In this document: positions 6,959 to 12,600 of the stretch, in pieces
Layout of the letters: each line of letters begins with the position of its first letter
Numbering within the stretch: the first letter of the stretch is position 1
IMG/VR virus record: IMGVR_UViG_3300044638_003803
Span: 1 to 36,645 of that record
Source: a virus
Reading direction: 5' to 3' (one strand)
Length of the DNA stretch: 36,645 nt
The notes under the pieces: generated by a model
Told to the model about the DNA's origin: nothing
Database searches by the model: none
Seen by the model: only the letters and a program-made list of their open reading frames with translations
Made by a program: the position numbers and the translations under genes

Positions 6959-7516
6959 ATGCCTAAGCCCACTGGACCCCAATTTATAAGTGTGTTCCAC
7001 TCTTCTATGCATCCAACACCACCCCACCGTATGCCTGCCACTGACTCACAAGAGTACCATCCTGATGACAATATGCATCCAAACATAATCCATATGGGTA
7101 CGAGGGAATCAGCACAAGATTGGAACATGAGAACCAACATCCATGAGTACAGAATTAATCTTAGGCATCCTTCAGTATCTTCAATTACTTTTGGTGAATC
7201 TCCAAATATATTAAAAATGGATCATGATATAGATGACGAAGTAGCAGAAATTAGCGCCTTAAAAGGTGATATTAACGAGGCTATGGGTGGCGAGGCTGGC
7301 GAGTTGTACGCCAAGTTCCAAAAGAGTATGCCAGGAAAACAACCTGGGTTGTTTGAAGAAACAGCACCTGACACTTTAGGAATTGCTGAAAAAGGAATTG
7401 TTACCCCATACCGAAACCGCCGTGAGGATGTGGGAAGTATCTCATGGATGGTTCCAAAATCACAAATTGGTGATGAGGGTGCTGTTCAGTATGTCAAGCG
7501 CCGTAAAAGGAAATAA
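6959..7516 (+). CDS. Possible ART-fold effector, divergent
   Basis: This 185-residue protein starts MPKPTGPQFISVFHSS, with the GPQF signature running into a Phe-His-Ser that could replace the YHG strand of ART proteins. IIHMGTRESAQDW and YRINLRHP follow in the order expected for the helix and strand after it. Near the C-terminus VTPYRNRREDVGSISWMVP resembles the 'YxNxxEdxGSiSy' segment found in ART-like phage proteins. The middle (residues 75-140) is acidic and variable. The ART assignment is tentative; if the catalytic residues are absent it may be an inactive relative. It overlaps the next gene by TAATG. Confidence 0.45.
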   Translation: MPKPTGPQFISVFHSSMHPTPPHRMPATDSQEYHPDDNMHPNIIHMGTRESAQDWNMRTNIHEYRINLRHPSVSSITFGESPNILKMDHDIDDEVAEISALKGDINEAMGGEAGELYAKFQKSMPGKQPGLFEETAPDTLGIAEKGIVTPYRNRREDVGSISWMVPKSQIGDEGAVQYVKRRKRK

Positions 7517-7746
7517 TGAAACAGATTTTATTACGAATTCTTGCCGCTTTTGCCGCTACTGGTCTTTCAGTAGTTGGAGCAGGCGCTATTGCTGGGGTGC
7601 CCCTGTGGAAAGCCATGTTGATGGCAGGTATCGGTGGCGTGTCCTTTGTTGTTGAGGGATTAGCCCGTGCCTTTATGGACGATGGCAAATTGACAATAGA
7701 CGAAATAAATGATGTTTTTAACAAGGTGGAAAAAAAGAGTTCCTGA
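7516..7746 (+). CDS. Small membrane protein, holin candidate
   Basis: The 76 residues start MKQILLRILAAFAATGLS with a basic N-terminus, then two hydrophobic stretches (about 5-27 and 33-52), and a hydrophilic tail DDGKLTIDEINDVFNKVEKK. Size and topology fit small phage holins, but the gene is far from the endolysin at 20961 and three other small membrane proteins (11267, 26161, 28527) compete for that role. AAAGGAAA upstream is a plausible ribosome-binding site. Membrane location is firm; holin function is not. Confidence 0.6.
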   Translation: MKQILLRILAAFAATGLSVVGAGAIAGVPLWKAMLMAGIGGVSFVVEGLARAFMDDGKLTIDEINDVFNKVEKKSS

Positions 7747-7752
7747 ATAGGG

Positions 7753-7758
7753 TAAAAT
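7753..7758 (+). promoter_or_regulatory. Leaderless-type -10 element (TAAAAT)
   Basis: GGTAAAAT with exactly 6 nt (agttgt) before ATG 7765, in an 18-base gap with no Shine-Dalgarno. The hexamer and preceding GG are identical to those at 8728. Confidence 0.65.
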
Positions 7759-7764
7759 AGTTGT

Positions 7765-8058
7765 ATGCCTGATCTCACAAAAAACACTCTCGGACACGGA
7801 CCTGATGTCAATAGTCGTTCTCCTCGTTCTACTGTCACAAGTAATAGTGCTAACACCGTTGCTATGAGTGCTGGTGAAACAAGTGGAGGGGGCAGGCGTG
7901 GATTCTTGACTCGTGGTCAAAGAAACCAAGCCGCTTTTGCAAAAGCCATTACTGCCCGTTGTGGTTGTAGTGAAGAAGGTTGTGTGGATTGCACCAACCA
8001 CGGCCTTTGGACACAGTTACTTGATTCTGACTCTGGTGTAACCTCCGCAGAATATTAA
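7765..8058 (+). CDS. Hypothetical protein with C-terminal Cys cluster
   Basis: This 97-residue protein has a Ser/Thr/Asn-rich, probably disordered first half, a basic helix (RRGFLTRGQRNQAAFAKAI), and then CGCSEEGCVDC, four cysteines that could bind a metal. No family recognised. It is transcribed from its own leaderless-type promoter and is followed closely by two very small genes. Confidence 0.65.
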   Translation: MPDLTKNTLGHGPDVNSRSPRSTVTSNSANTVAMSAGETSGGGRRGFLTRGQRNQAAFAKAITARCGCSEEGCVDCTNHGLWTQLLDSDSGVTSAEY

Positions 8059-8061
8059 ATA

Positions 8062-8217
8062 ATGTTTGTAACATATCCTGTGCACACTGTAATTATCAGT
8101 GATGCCATTAAAATTGCTACAAATCTAGCCAAAGCAAGTGGATATAAGCACATTTCCTTATCTAAGGCCATTCAAGTAGCCGCTAGTTCCTGGGACATCA
8201 TTCTGATAGTGTCATGA
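8062..8217 (+). CDS. Very small hypothetical protein (51 aa)
   Basis: ATG 8062 to TGA 8217 encodes MFVTYPVHTVIISDAIKI and ends SSWDIILIVS. It is below the length cut-off of ordinary gene finders but fills the gap exactly: it begins 3 bases after the previous stop and overlaps the next start by ATGA. Composition is ordinary for a soluble or weakly membrane-associated alpha/beta peptide. Function unknown. Confidence 0.5.
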   Translation: MFVTYPVHTVIISDAIKIATNLAKASGYKHISLSKAIQVAASSWDIILIVS

Positions 8218-8345
8218 CAGATGAAGTCTCCTGTGACCTGTCTGAGCAATGTGTGTGGTGTGGCGGTCAAATGCGCCCTGAACACGCTCATTATGTCTGC
8301 GAATCTTGTGGCTCTAGGGACTCTTGTTGTGAGGGAGTTTATTGA
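8214..8345 (+). CDS. Very small zinc-knuckle protein (43 aa)
   Basis: ATG 8214 to TGA 8345 encodes MTDEVSCDLSEQCVWCGG followed by CESCGS and SCCEGVY. Two CxxC pairs (CVWC and CESC) about 16 residues apart form a classic four-cysteine zinc site, with further cysteines near the ends. Such mini zinc ribbons often bind nucleic acid or protein partners; the partner is unknown. It overlaps the 51-residue gene by 4 bp, and its stop overlaps the start of the ParB-like gene (TGATG). Confidence 0.6.
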   Translation: MTDEVSCDLSEQCVWCGGQMRPEHAHYVCESCGSRDSCCEGVY

Positions 8346-8623
8346 TGAGCGCCAGCAAACACATTAACCAAGAGCAATTGCGTGCTTTGATTGCCCTAGA
8401 TTTTCCTAGTGATAATGACGACAACTACTACACAGTGGGACAAATAGACCCCGATATATCATTTGATGCACACCACTACGATTCCTTAAAAGATGACATT
8501 GCTAAAAATGGTATTAAAGAACCACTTGAAGTCCGTAAAGGTCAACTAGAAAATGGTCATCACCGTGCAGTGGCGGCTCGTGATTTAGGTATTAAAAAGA
8601 TACCAATAATTGAAGAAGACTAG
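8345..8623 (+). CDS. ParB-like nuclease-domain small protein (copy 4)
   Basis: I use ATG 8345, preceded by GAGGGAG at 8331-8337, rather than the in-frame TTG three bases earlier. The 92 residues are the smallest ParB-like copy: SLKDDIAKNGIKEPLEV (about 47-63), NGHHRAVAARD (about 70-80) and IKKIPIIEED to the end. The N-terminus MSASKHINQEQLRALIALDF parallels MSASDHLHPAQMKLF of the copy at 1800. It is the clearest minimal ParB-core protein here. Confidence 0.75.
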   Translation: MSASKHINQEQLRALIALDFPSDNDDNYYTVGQIDPDISFDAHHYDSLKDDIAKNGIKEPLEVRKGQLENGHHRAVAARDLGIKKIPIIEED

Positions 8624-8635
8624 GGAGTCTATTGA

Positions 8636-8664
8636 TTCTCACTAATTCTCATTTTTGCTATAAT
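8636..8664 (+). promoter_or_regulatory. Candidate sigma-70-type promoter in the 8624-8739 gap
   Basis: TTCTCA (8636-8641), a 17-base spacer, then TATAAT (8659-8664). Transcription would start near 8671, about 70 bases before the next gene's own leaderless-type -10 element, so the product may be a short RNA or an alternative leader. Confidence 0.45.
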
Positions 8665-8689
8665 TACTACTGAGGTCTAACCCACCGAG

Positions 8690-8715
8690 GGGGACTGCTT
8701 GAGGGCGGTCCCTCT
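8690..8715 (+). ncRNA. Possible short structured RNA or attenuator hairpin
   Basis: GGGGGAC (8689-8695) can pair with GTCCCTC a few bases after the 12-base loop TGCTTGAGGGCG (7 pairs including one G-U). The segment is strikingly G-rich compared with its surroundings and lies just downstream of the TATAAT at 8659. No T-tract follows, so it is not a standard intrinsic terminator. Identity unknown. Confidence 0.3.
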
Positions 8716-8727
8716 TCGTGTCTCTGG

Positions 8728-8733
8728 TAAAAT
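8728..8733 (+). promoter_or_regulatory. Leaderless-type -10 element (TAAAAT, extended TGG)
   Basis: TGGTAAAAT with exactly 6 nt (gattgt) before ATG 8740. The TGn before the hexamer makes it an extended -10, which can dispense with a -35 element. Confidence 0.65.
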
Positions 8734-8739
8734 GATTGT

Positions 8740-9246
8740 ATGCCTGCTCCAGATGGTCCACAGTGGTATAACTTGTGGCAAAAGAATATTGAAGAAGCGC
8801 CTGATTCAGTAGTGGACCAGTATGAAGATCGCCATAATGATATTAGGAAACCACCTAGTGAAGTAAGTGCTTGGTCACAATCTTCAGTTTTTTCTCCTGC
8901 AAAGTTTCCCACAGAGGCACTTAGTCGCATGGACAGTCAAAACCCAAATGCTGGGTCCACAGATCATCCAGACTTTTTACATGAAATGATGAAAGGGACA
9001 GGTGTCCCTGAACATGTAACTGTTTACCATCGTGGAGATATTCCTAAAAACGCTAAATATGCCAGTGGCTCTGTTGACCCAAACTGGAACGAAGAAGTAA
9101 ACAGCGGTAGGAGCAGTAAGGACGCCTCAATAAACAAGGGCAGGCTTCATATCCAGTTAGTACCCCATGAAGACATTCTTAGTGTTGCTCCTATGGAACA
9201 AGAAGTATTCTTTCGCCGTGGCACACCAATTAGGAAAAAGAAGTAA
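8740..9246 (+). CDS. R-S-E class ADP-ribosyltransferase
   Basis: This 168-residue protein has the arginine-type mono-ADP-ribosyltransferase motifs in order: VTVYHRGD with Arg98, a Ser-containing strand KYASGSVDP (about 107-113), and the ARTT/ExE segment MEQEVFFRRGTPI with Glu153 and Glu155. RLHIQLVPHEDIL precedes the ExE loop as in known ART toxins and phage T4 Alt/Mod-type enzymes. It would transfer ADP-ribose from NAD+ to a protein, commonly on arginine; the target is unknown. The N-terminus MPAPDGPQWYNLWQ carries the MPxPDGPQ signature, separated from the catalytic domain by about 80 residues. Confidence 0.72.
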   Translation: MPAPDGPQWYNLWQKNIEEAPDSVVDQYEDRHNDIRKPPSEVSAWSQSSVFSPAKFPTEALSRMDSQNPNAGSTDHPDFLHEMMKGTGVPEHVTVYHRGDIPKNAKYASGSVDPNWNEEVNSGRSSKDASINKGRLHIQLVPHEDILSVAPMEQEVFFRRGTPIRKKK

Positions 9247-9249
9247 AAT
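9244..9249 (+). promoter_or_regulatory. Leaderless-type -10 element (TAAAAT) overlapping a stop codon
   Basis: TAAAAT begins with the TAA stop of the preceding ART gene and ends exactly 6 nt (ttacta) before ATG 9256. Confidence 0.55.
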
Positions 9250-9255
9250 TTACTA

Positions 9256-9705
9256 ATGCCAATACCTGATGGTCCACAGTTTAAAGAAATGTACACCGTT
9301 CGTGGCGTTCCTGTAAAACTGTTAAGTGAAGTAGGTTTAGGGGATCTTGTAGGAACTAAAGCACAAGTGCACATGCATACTCCTGCAACCACGCAATTAG
9401 ACAAACCTATCTACAGTGTCCTTGTTGGTGGAAAAGTTGTTGGTCAAACAGATAACATTTATTTAAAAGATTCACAAATGAAAGTTAACCAGCGGGAACT
9501 TCAGAATCATTTAAGTAACCCCACCCGTGGAAAAACACGAAACACCTTTATTGAGGGTATTGTCCACCCTATGCCCTTAGATCCTGTTGATAAAGAACTT
9601 AAAATTCGTCCAGGGTCTGTAACTGATGCAAAAACAGGTTCTGATGTTTCATCAGGAATGTCAGGTGTGCAACTTGGTCCTACTGGCGCTACCTACAGAC
9701 CATAA
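9256..9705 (+). CDS. Hypothetical protein with MPxPDGPQF signature
   Basis: This 149-residue protein starts MPIPDGPQFKEMYTVRG, nearly the same opening as the ART genes either side. The rest has no ART residues that I can see. PIYSVLVGGKVVGQTDNIYL followed by a basic RGKTRNTFIEGIVHP resembles a small beta-rich phage module I have seen unannotated elsewhere. The tail is Gly/Ser/Thr-rich. It shows that the N-terminal signature is not tied to one fold. Confidence 0.65.
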   Translation: MPIPDGPQFKEMYTVRGVPVKLLSEVGLGDLVGTKAQVHMHTPATTQLDKPIYSVLVGGKVVGQTDNIYLKDSQMKVNQRELQNHLSNPTRGKTRNTFIEGIVHPMPLDPVDKELKIRPGSVTDAKTGSDVSSGMSGVQLGPTGATYRP

Positions 9706-9706
9706 T

Positions 9707-10099
9707 ATGCCTGTTCCAAACGGTAGTCAATTCCGAATTCACCTGTACCACGGTACATCTAGAAATGCGGCAGAACAAATTAAAAACGAAGGATTAAAAC
9801 CAAATAATCCTGCTAAAGATGAAGAACATGTTTTTCTTACATCTGACCGTGAATTAGCAAGTAGATACGCTTCTAACTACAAAGAAGGTGCAGTTCTTAA
9901 ACTTGCGGTCAGCCCACGAAATTTACGAGTTGACTTAAACTCTTTTCGCATTCCATTTTCATATTCTGGGTCATCTGAACGAAAATATGATGAGTCTAAA
10001 TTGACAGATAAAGAAACAGACTGGAAGAATTCTTTGCGCCAAACAGGTGCAGTACGGCACTTTGGATCTGTAAATCCTGAACACATAACTGAACTATAA
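9707..10099 (+). CDS. ART-fold (HGT-type) small protein
   Basis: ATG 9707, two bases after the previous stop, is preferred to upstream in-frame ATGs because the protein then opens MPVPNGSQFRIHLYHGTS, matching its neighbours. The 130 residues contain LYHGTSRNAAEQIKNEGLKP (His15-Gly16-Thr17, helix, 'eGLkp'), VFLTSDRELASRYASNYKEG and AVLKLAVSPRNLRVDL, a typical ART/KptA-like arrangement. A C-terminal FGSVNPEHITEL corresponds to the 'G.i.PehI.~' end of many ART-like phage proteins. NAD-dependent ribosylation is inferred; the target is unknown. Confidence 0.68.
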   Translation: MPVPNGSQFRIHLYHGTSRNAAEQIKNEGLKPNNPAKDEEHVFLTSDRELASRYASNYKEGAVLKLAVSPRNLRVDLNSFRIPFSYSGSSERKYDESKLTDKETDWKNSLRQTGAVRHFGSVNPEHITEL

Positions 10100-10100
10100 T
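10095..10100 (+). promoter_or_regulatory. Leaderless-type -10 element (perfect TATAAT)
   Basis: TATAAT spans the stop codon of the ART-like gene and ends exactly 6 nt (tgtcta) before ATG 10107. It separates the accessory block from the secreted-protein gene. Confidence 0.6.
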
Positions 10101-10106
10101 TGTCTA

Positions 10107-11270
10107 ATGCTTAAATCCCGTGTACGGGTTACAAGTTGTTTCTTGTGGGTAATGCTCACATTTTTGGGATTCTATTCGGCCCCCGTAAAAGCCGAAAACT
10201 TAATAATCACAGAACCAACAGATGTTTGGTTTGACTATTCAGAACCAACACAATTTGTGGCGCAAACCTACATGGTTACTGGGTACAACTCAGACCCGAT
10301 GCTGTGGCTTTATGACGAACAAGGCGTACAACTCGCAGCGAATGATGACTCGTATGGTTTACAGTCGTACATCTCTATAGCCGTACCTGCTGGTCGTTAT
10401 CGGCTTAGGGCTGGTATTTGTTGTGGCGACCCTAACGCTTGGCGCACAAATGGAGGCTGGAATTTACAGTATGAACTGGGGTTCAATGGTGTTGGGTCTA
10501 TGCAGACAACTACCACAGTAGAACAGACAACCACAACAACATCGTCAACGACCACAACAAGCACCACCACTTCCACATCTACGACAACGACCACCACAAC
10601 GACAACAACCAGCACAACAGTATTGCCGACAACCACAACGACAACTTCAACAACTCTTGCGCCAACCACCACGACCTCAGTCGCTCCCACCACGACCAGC
10701 ACTGTGCCTGCTGTGGTTGTGGCAACCACGACAACAACATCTTCAACATCTACAACCTCCACTACGGTTCCGACTACGACCACATTAGCACCTATAACTC
10801 CTGAACTACCACAAGTTGACCCAGAAGTTACTGCTCTATTAGGCGCTATCAGTATGCTTCCACAATCAGAAGTACAAGCGGCTGTGGAAAACATTATTGA
10901 AGAAGGTGTCAGTGCCGAAGAAGCAACTGCTCTTGCCACCAACCCAGATGTGCTCCAGTCAGTAACAGCAGACCAAGCAACTGAAATCTTTGACTCTGTA
11001 GATGTATCTAGTCTTACAGACGCTCAAGCCGACCAATTGGTTGACGCTGTATCTGGCGCTTCCGATGAAGTTAAAGCCTCCTTTGAGGAGGAGATTAACA
11101 TCTTTGGCGGAAAATTTGATAAATATGTGCCCCGTGGTTCCACGATCAATGTTATGCAACGAAAAATCTTAGTTGCCGCAACTGGGGTATTATTTATGGC
11201 ACCAGTAGTTCCTGTCTCTTCGTCCACCAGTGGTTCTCAGTCATCAACCCCTAGTAGGAAGCAACAATGA
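10107..11270 (+). CDS. Secreted Thr-rich protein with C-terminal membrane anchor
   Basis: Of 387 residues, 1-29 are a signal peptide (basic MLKSRVR, hydrophobic FLWVMLTFLGFY, cleavage likely after APVKA). A beta-sandwich-like domain follows (about 30-130; DPMLWLYDEQGVQLAANDD and VPAGRYRLRAG, like PPC-type domains), then a Thr/Ser-rich linker (about 133-230), an Ala/Asp/Glu-rich helical region (235-330) and a final hydrophobic segment ILVAATGVLFMAPVVPV. This is the architecture of an exported, anchored surface protein, unusual in a phage. Roles could include superinfection exclusion, lysis or host surface modification; none is shown. Confidence 0.68.
   Translation: MLKSRVRVTSCFLWVMLTFLGFYSAPVKAENLIITEPTDVWFDYSEPTQFVAQTYMVTGYNSDPMLWLYDEQGVQLAANDDSYGLQSYISIAVPAGRYRLRAGICCGDPNAWRTNGGWNLQYELGFNGVGSMQTTTTVEQTTTTTSSTTTTSTTTSTSTTTTTTTTTTSTTVLPTTTTTTSTTLAPTTTTSVAPTTTSTVPAVVVATTTTTSSTSTTSTTVPTTTTLAPITPELPQVDPEVTALLGAISMLPQSEVQAAVENIIEEGVSAEEATALATNPDVLQSVTADQATEIFDSVDVSSLTDAQADQLVDAVSGASDEVKASFEEEINIFGGKFDKYVPRGSTINVMQRKILVAATGVLFMAPVVPVSSSTSGSQSSTPSRKQQ
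10505..10790 (+). repeat. Low-complexity Thr-codon repeat
   Basis: Long runs of ACA, ACC and ACG codons encode the Thr/Ser linker of the secreted protein, interrupted by two LAPTTTTSVAPTT-like and one VPAVVVA segments. Such tracts can change length by slippage. The minus-strand Val-rich open frame opposite is a by-product. Confidence 0.7.
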
Positions 11271-11431
11271 ATAGATTTTTTGAAGAACTCCAAGGTTTAG
11301 CCTTTACCCTTGCTGGCACAGCGTTAGTTTTAATTACCCTGTCTGGACAAGTGCGCACCTACGGCCTGTGGATTAGTGGAGTTGCCCTGACGGTGCATAT
11401 CCTGTCTGGTTTTGGTAAAGGCGGCGAGTAA
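11267..11431 (+). CDS. Small membrane protein (54 aa)
   Basis: ATG 11267 overlaps the preceding stop (ATGA). The peptide MNRFFEELQGLAFTLAGTAL continues LITLSGQVRTYGLWISGVAL and ends GFGKGGE, with two hydrophobic stretches (about 10-26 and 32-47). It is translationally coupled to the secreted Thr-rich protein, so the two may act together at the membrane. Possible small holin or accessory membrane factor; function unknown. Confidence 0.6.
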   Translation: MNRFFEELQGLAFTLAGTALVLITLSGQVRTYGLWISGVALTVHILSGFGKGGE

Positions 11432-11444
11432 CCCTATACTGAAG

Positions 11445-11450
11445 TAGAAT
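11445..11450 (+). promoter_or_regulatory. Leaderless-type -10 element (TAGAAT)
   Basis: AAGTAGAAT, identical to the element at 1504, ends exactly 6 nt (aggtat) before ATG 11457. It heads the fibre gene block. A second hexamer TATACT sits at 11435-11440. Confidence 0.6.
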
Positions 11451-11456
11451 AGGTAT

Positions 11457-12173
11457 ATGGCGCAAAACATTCGCACCGTTAACTACACCCTGTCACGAGG
11501 GCTTCCTTGGGAACGGCTCATCATTGTAAAAGATCGGCGTTCCCACCGTTTGCAACGCCCTACTGATGCTCGTGCCTACATCAAAACTGGTGACATAACC
11601 ATTGCAGAAATTACAATTACTTTAACTACTGAAAATGGTATTCTTTTGTGCCTCACGGCAGAAGAAACACAAGATCTACCACTAGGTGAATTAAACTACG
11701 ATGTTTTAGCCACAGTTGGTGGCATTCAGCAACCAGTATCAAAAGGTACAATTACTGTATCTGCATTAGACAATATTACGCCCTTGGAGGACTCACAGGC
11801 TATGGAAATCCGTTATAAGCAACGCACGGATTATCGCCGTACCTTCACTTGGAGAGACTCTGAGGAAAATATCATTACCGTACAGAGCGCCTTTATGCAG
11901 GCTAAAAATGGTAGTGGTACAACCGTTGTTGACCTTCGTTGGTTTTCCACAGTTCCTAACGAGGCTACTATTATCGCCCTTCCTGCCAACCGAAGAGGTT
12001 ATTTGGCTCCAAAAGCAGGAGGAACACTTGAACTACACATCTCAGACCAAAACACCGTAGCATCTGGCTCTTACTCTTACGACCTATTTGTCCAAGATTC
12101 AGCAGGAGATTGGGATTGTCTTGCTTCAGGAACTCTTGTGGTTGAAGCATCCATTTCCACACCCCCCACATGA
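11457..12173 (+). CDS. Virion structural protein with two similar beta domains
   Basis: This 238-residue protein is probably a fibre-base or baseplate-associated protein. Two halves look related: residues about 3-105 end GELNYDVLATVGGIQQPV then GTITV, and residues about 115-232 end GSYSYDLFVQDSAGDWD then SGTLVVE, each a probable Ig-like or BppU-N-like sandwich. No enzyme motif. It is the first gene of the fibre region and overlaps the next by ATGA. Confidence 0.55.
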   Translation: MAQNIRTVNYTLSRGLPWERLIIVKDRRSHRLQRPTDARAYIKTGDITIAEITITLTTENGILLCLTAEETQDLPLGELNYDVLATVGGIQQPVSKGTITVSALDNITPLEDSQAMEIRYKQRTDYRRTFTWRDSEENIITVQSAFMQAKNGSGTTVVDLRWFSTVPNEATIIALPANRRGYLAPKAGGTLELHISDQNTVASGSYSYDLFVQDSAGDWDCLASGTLVVEASISTPPT

Positions 12174-12592
12174 GTAGTGTAGAAGTAACACGCCAACCCA
12201 CTAAATATGTAACAGTAACTCAAAAAAAGAATGTTTCTATTGTTAACGAACCTGAAGATCAAGTATTAGAGGTTCATGACCCAGGTGTGGCTGGACCTGC
12301 CAATGTCCTTACCGTTGGTACCGTAACCACTGGCACAGCGGCTGTCACCATTACAGGAACGGCCCCTTCTCAAACACTTAATTTTGTTTTACCATTTGGT
12401 GGTACCTATGTCCATGTTCAAAGTGTTTCAGCGTCCACATGGACTATTTCTCACAATTTGGGGGTTTTTCCGTCTGTAAGCGTGGTTGATAACGGCGGTA
12501 ACTTAGTCATAGGTGATGTATTATATATAACAGAGAACCAAGTTTCTATTTCATTTTCCGCCAGTTTTGGTGGAAAAGCATACTTTTCGTGA
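12170..12592 (+). CDS. Short tail-fibre-type protein
   Basis: This 140-residue protein has an N-terminal polar region, then a module LTVGTVTTGTAAVTITGTAP closely matching AVGTVSSGTAAVINSGTSSA of the collagen-like fibre at 16152, and a C-terminal sandwich (STWTISHNLGVFPSVSVVDN) of a type that also ends the fibre at 12601 (ATSYAITHGLATADLVVSV). It is likely a trimeric fibre component of the host-recognition apparatus. Confidence 0.65.
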   Translation: MSSVEVTRQPTKYVTVTQKKNVSIVNEPEDQVLEVHDPGVAGPANVLTVGTVTTGTAAVTITGTAPSQTLNFVLPFGGTYVHVQSVSASTWTISHNLGVFPSVSVVDNGGNLVIGDVLYITENQVSISFSASFGGKAYFS

Positions 12593-12600
12593 GGATTTAA

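Noticed and set aside
9626-9706. A 27-residue N-terminal extension of the 9707 ART-like protein
   Set aside because: It overlaps the previous gene in another frame and would hide the MPxPxGxQF opening shared with neighbours.
10397-10942. Long minus-strand Val-rich open frame opposite the Thr-rich gene
   Set aside because: It is the complement of Thr codons, with low-complexity Val runs, no start signal, and every supported gene is on the + strand.
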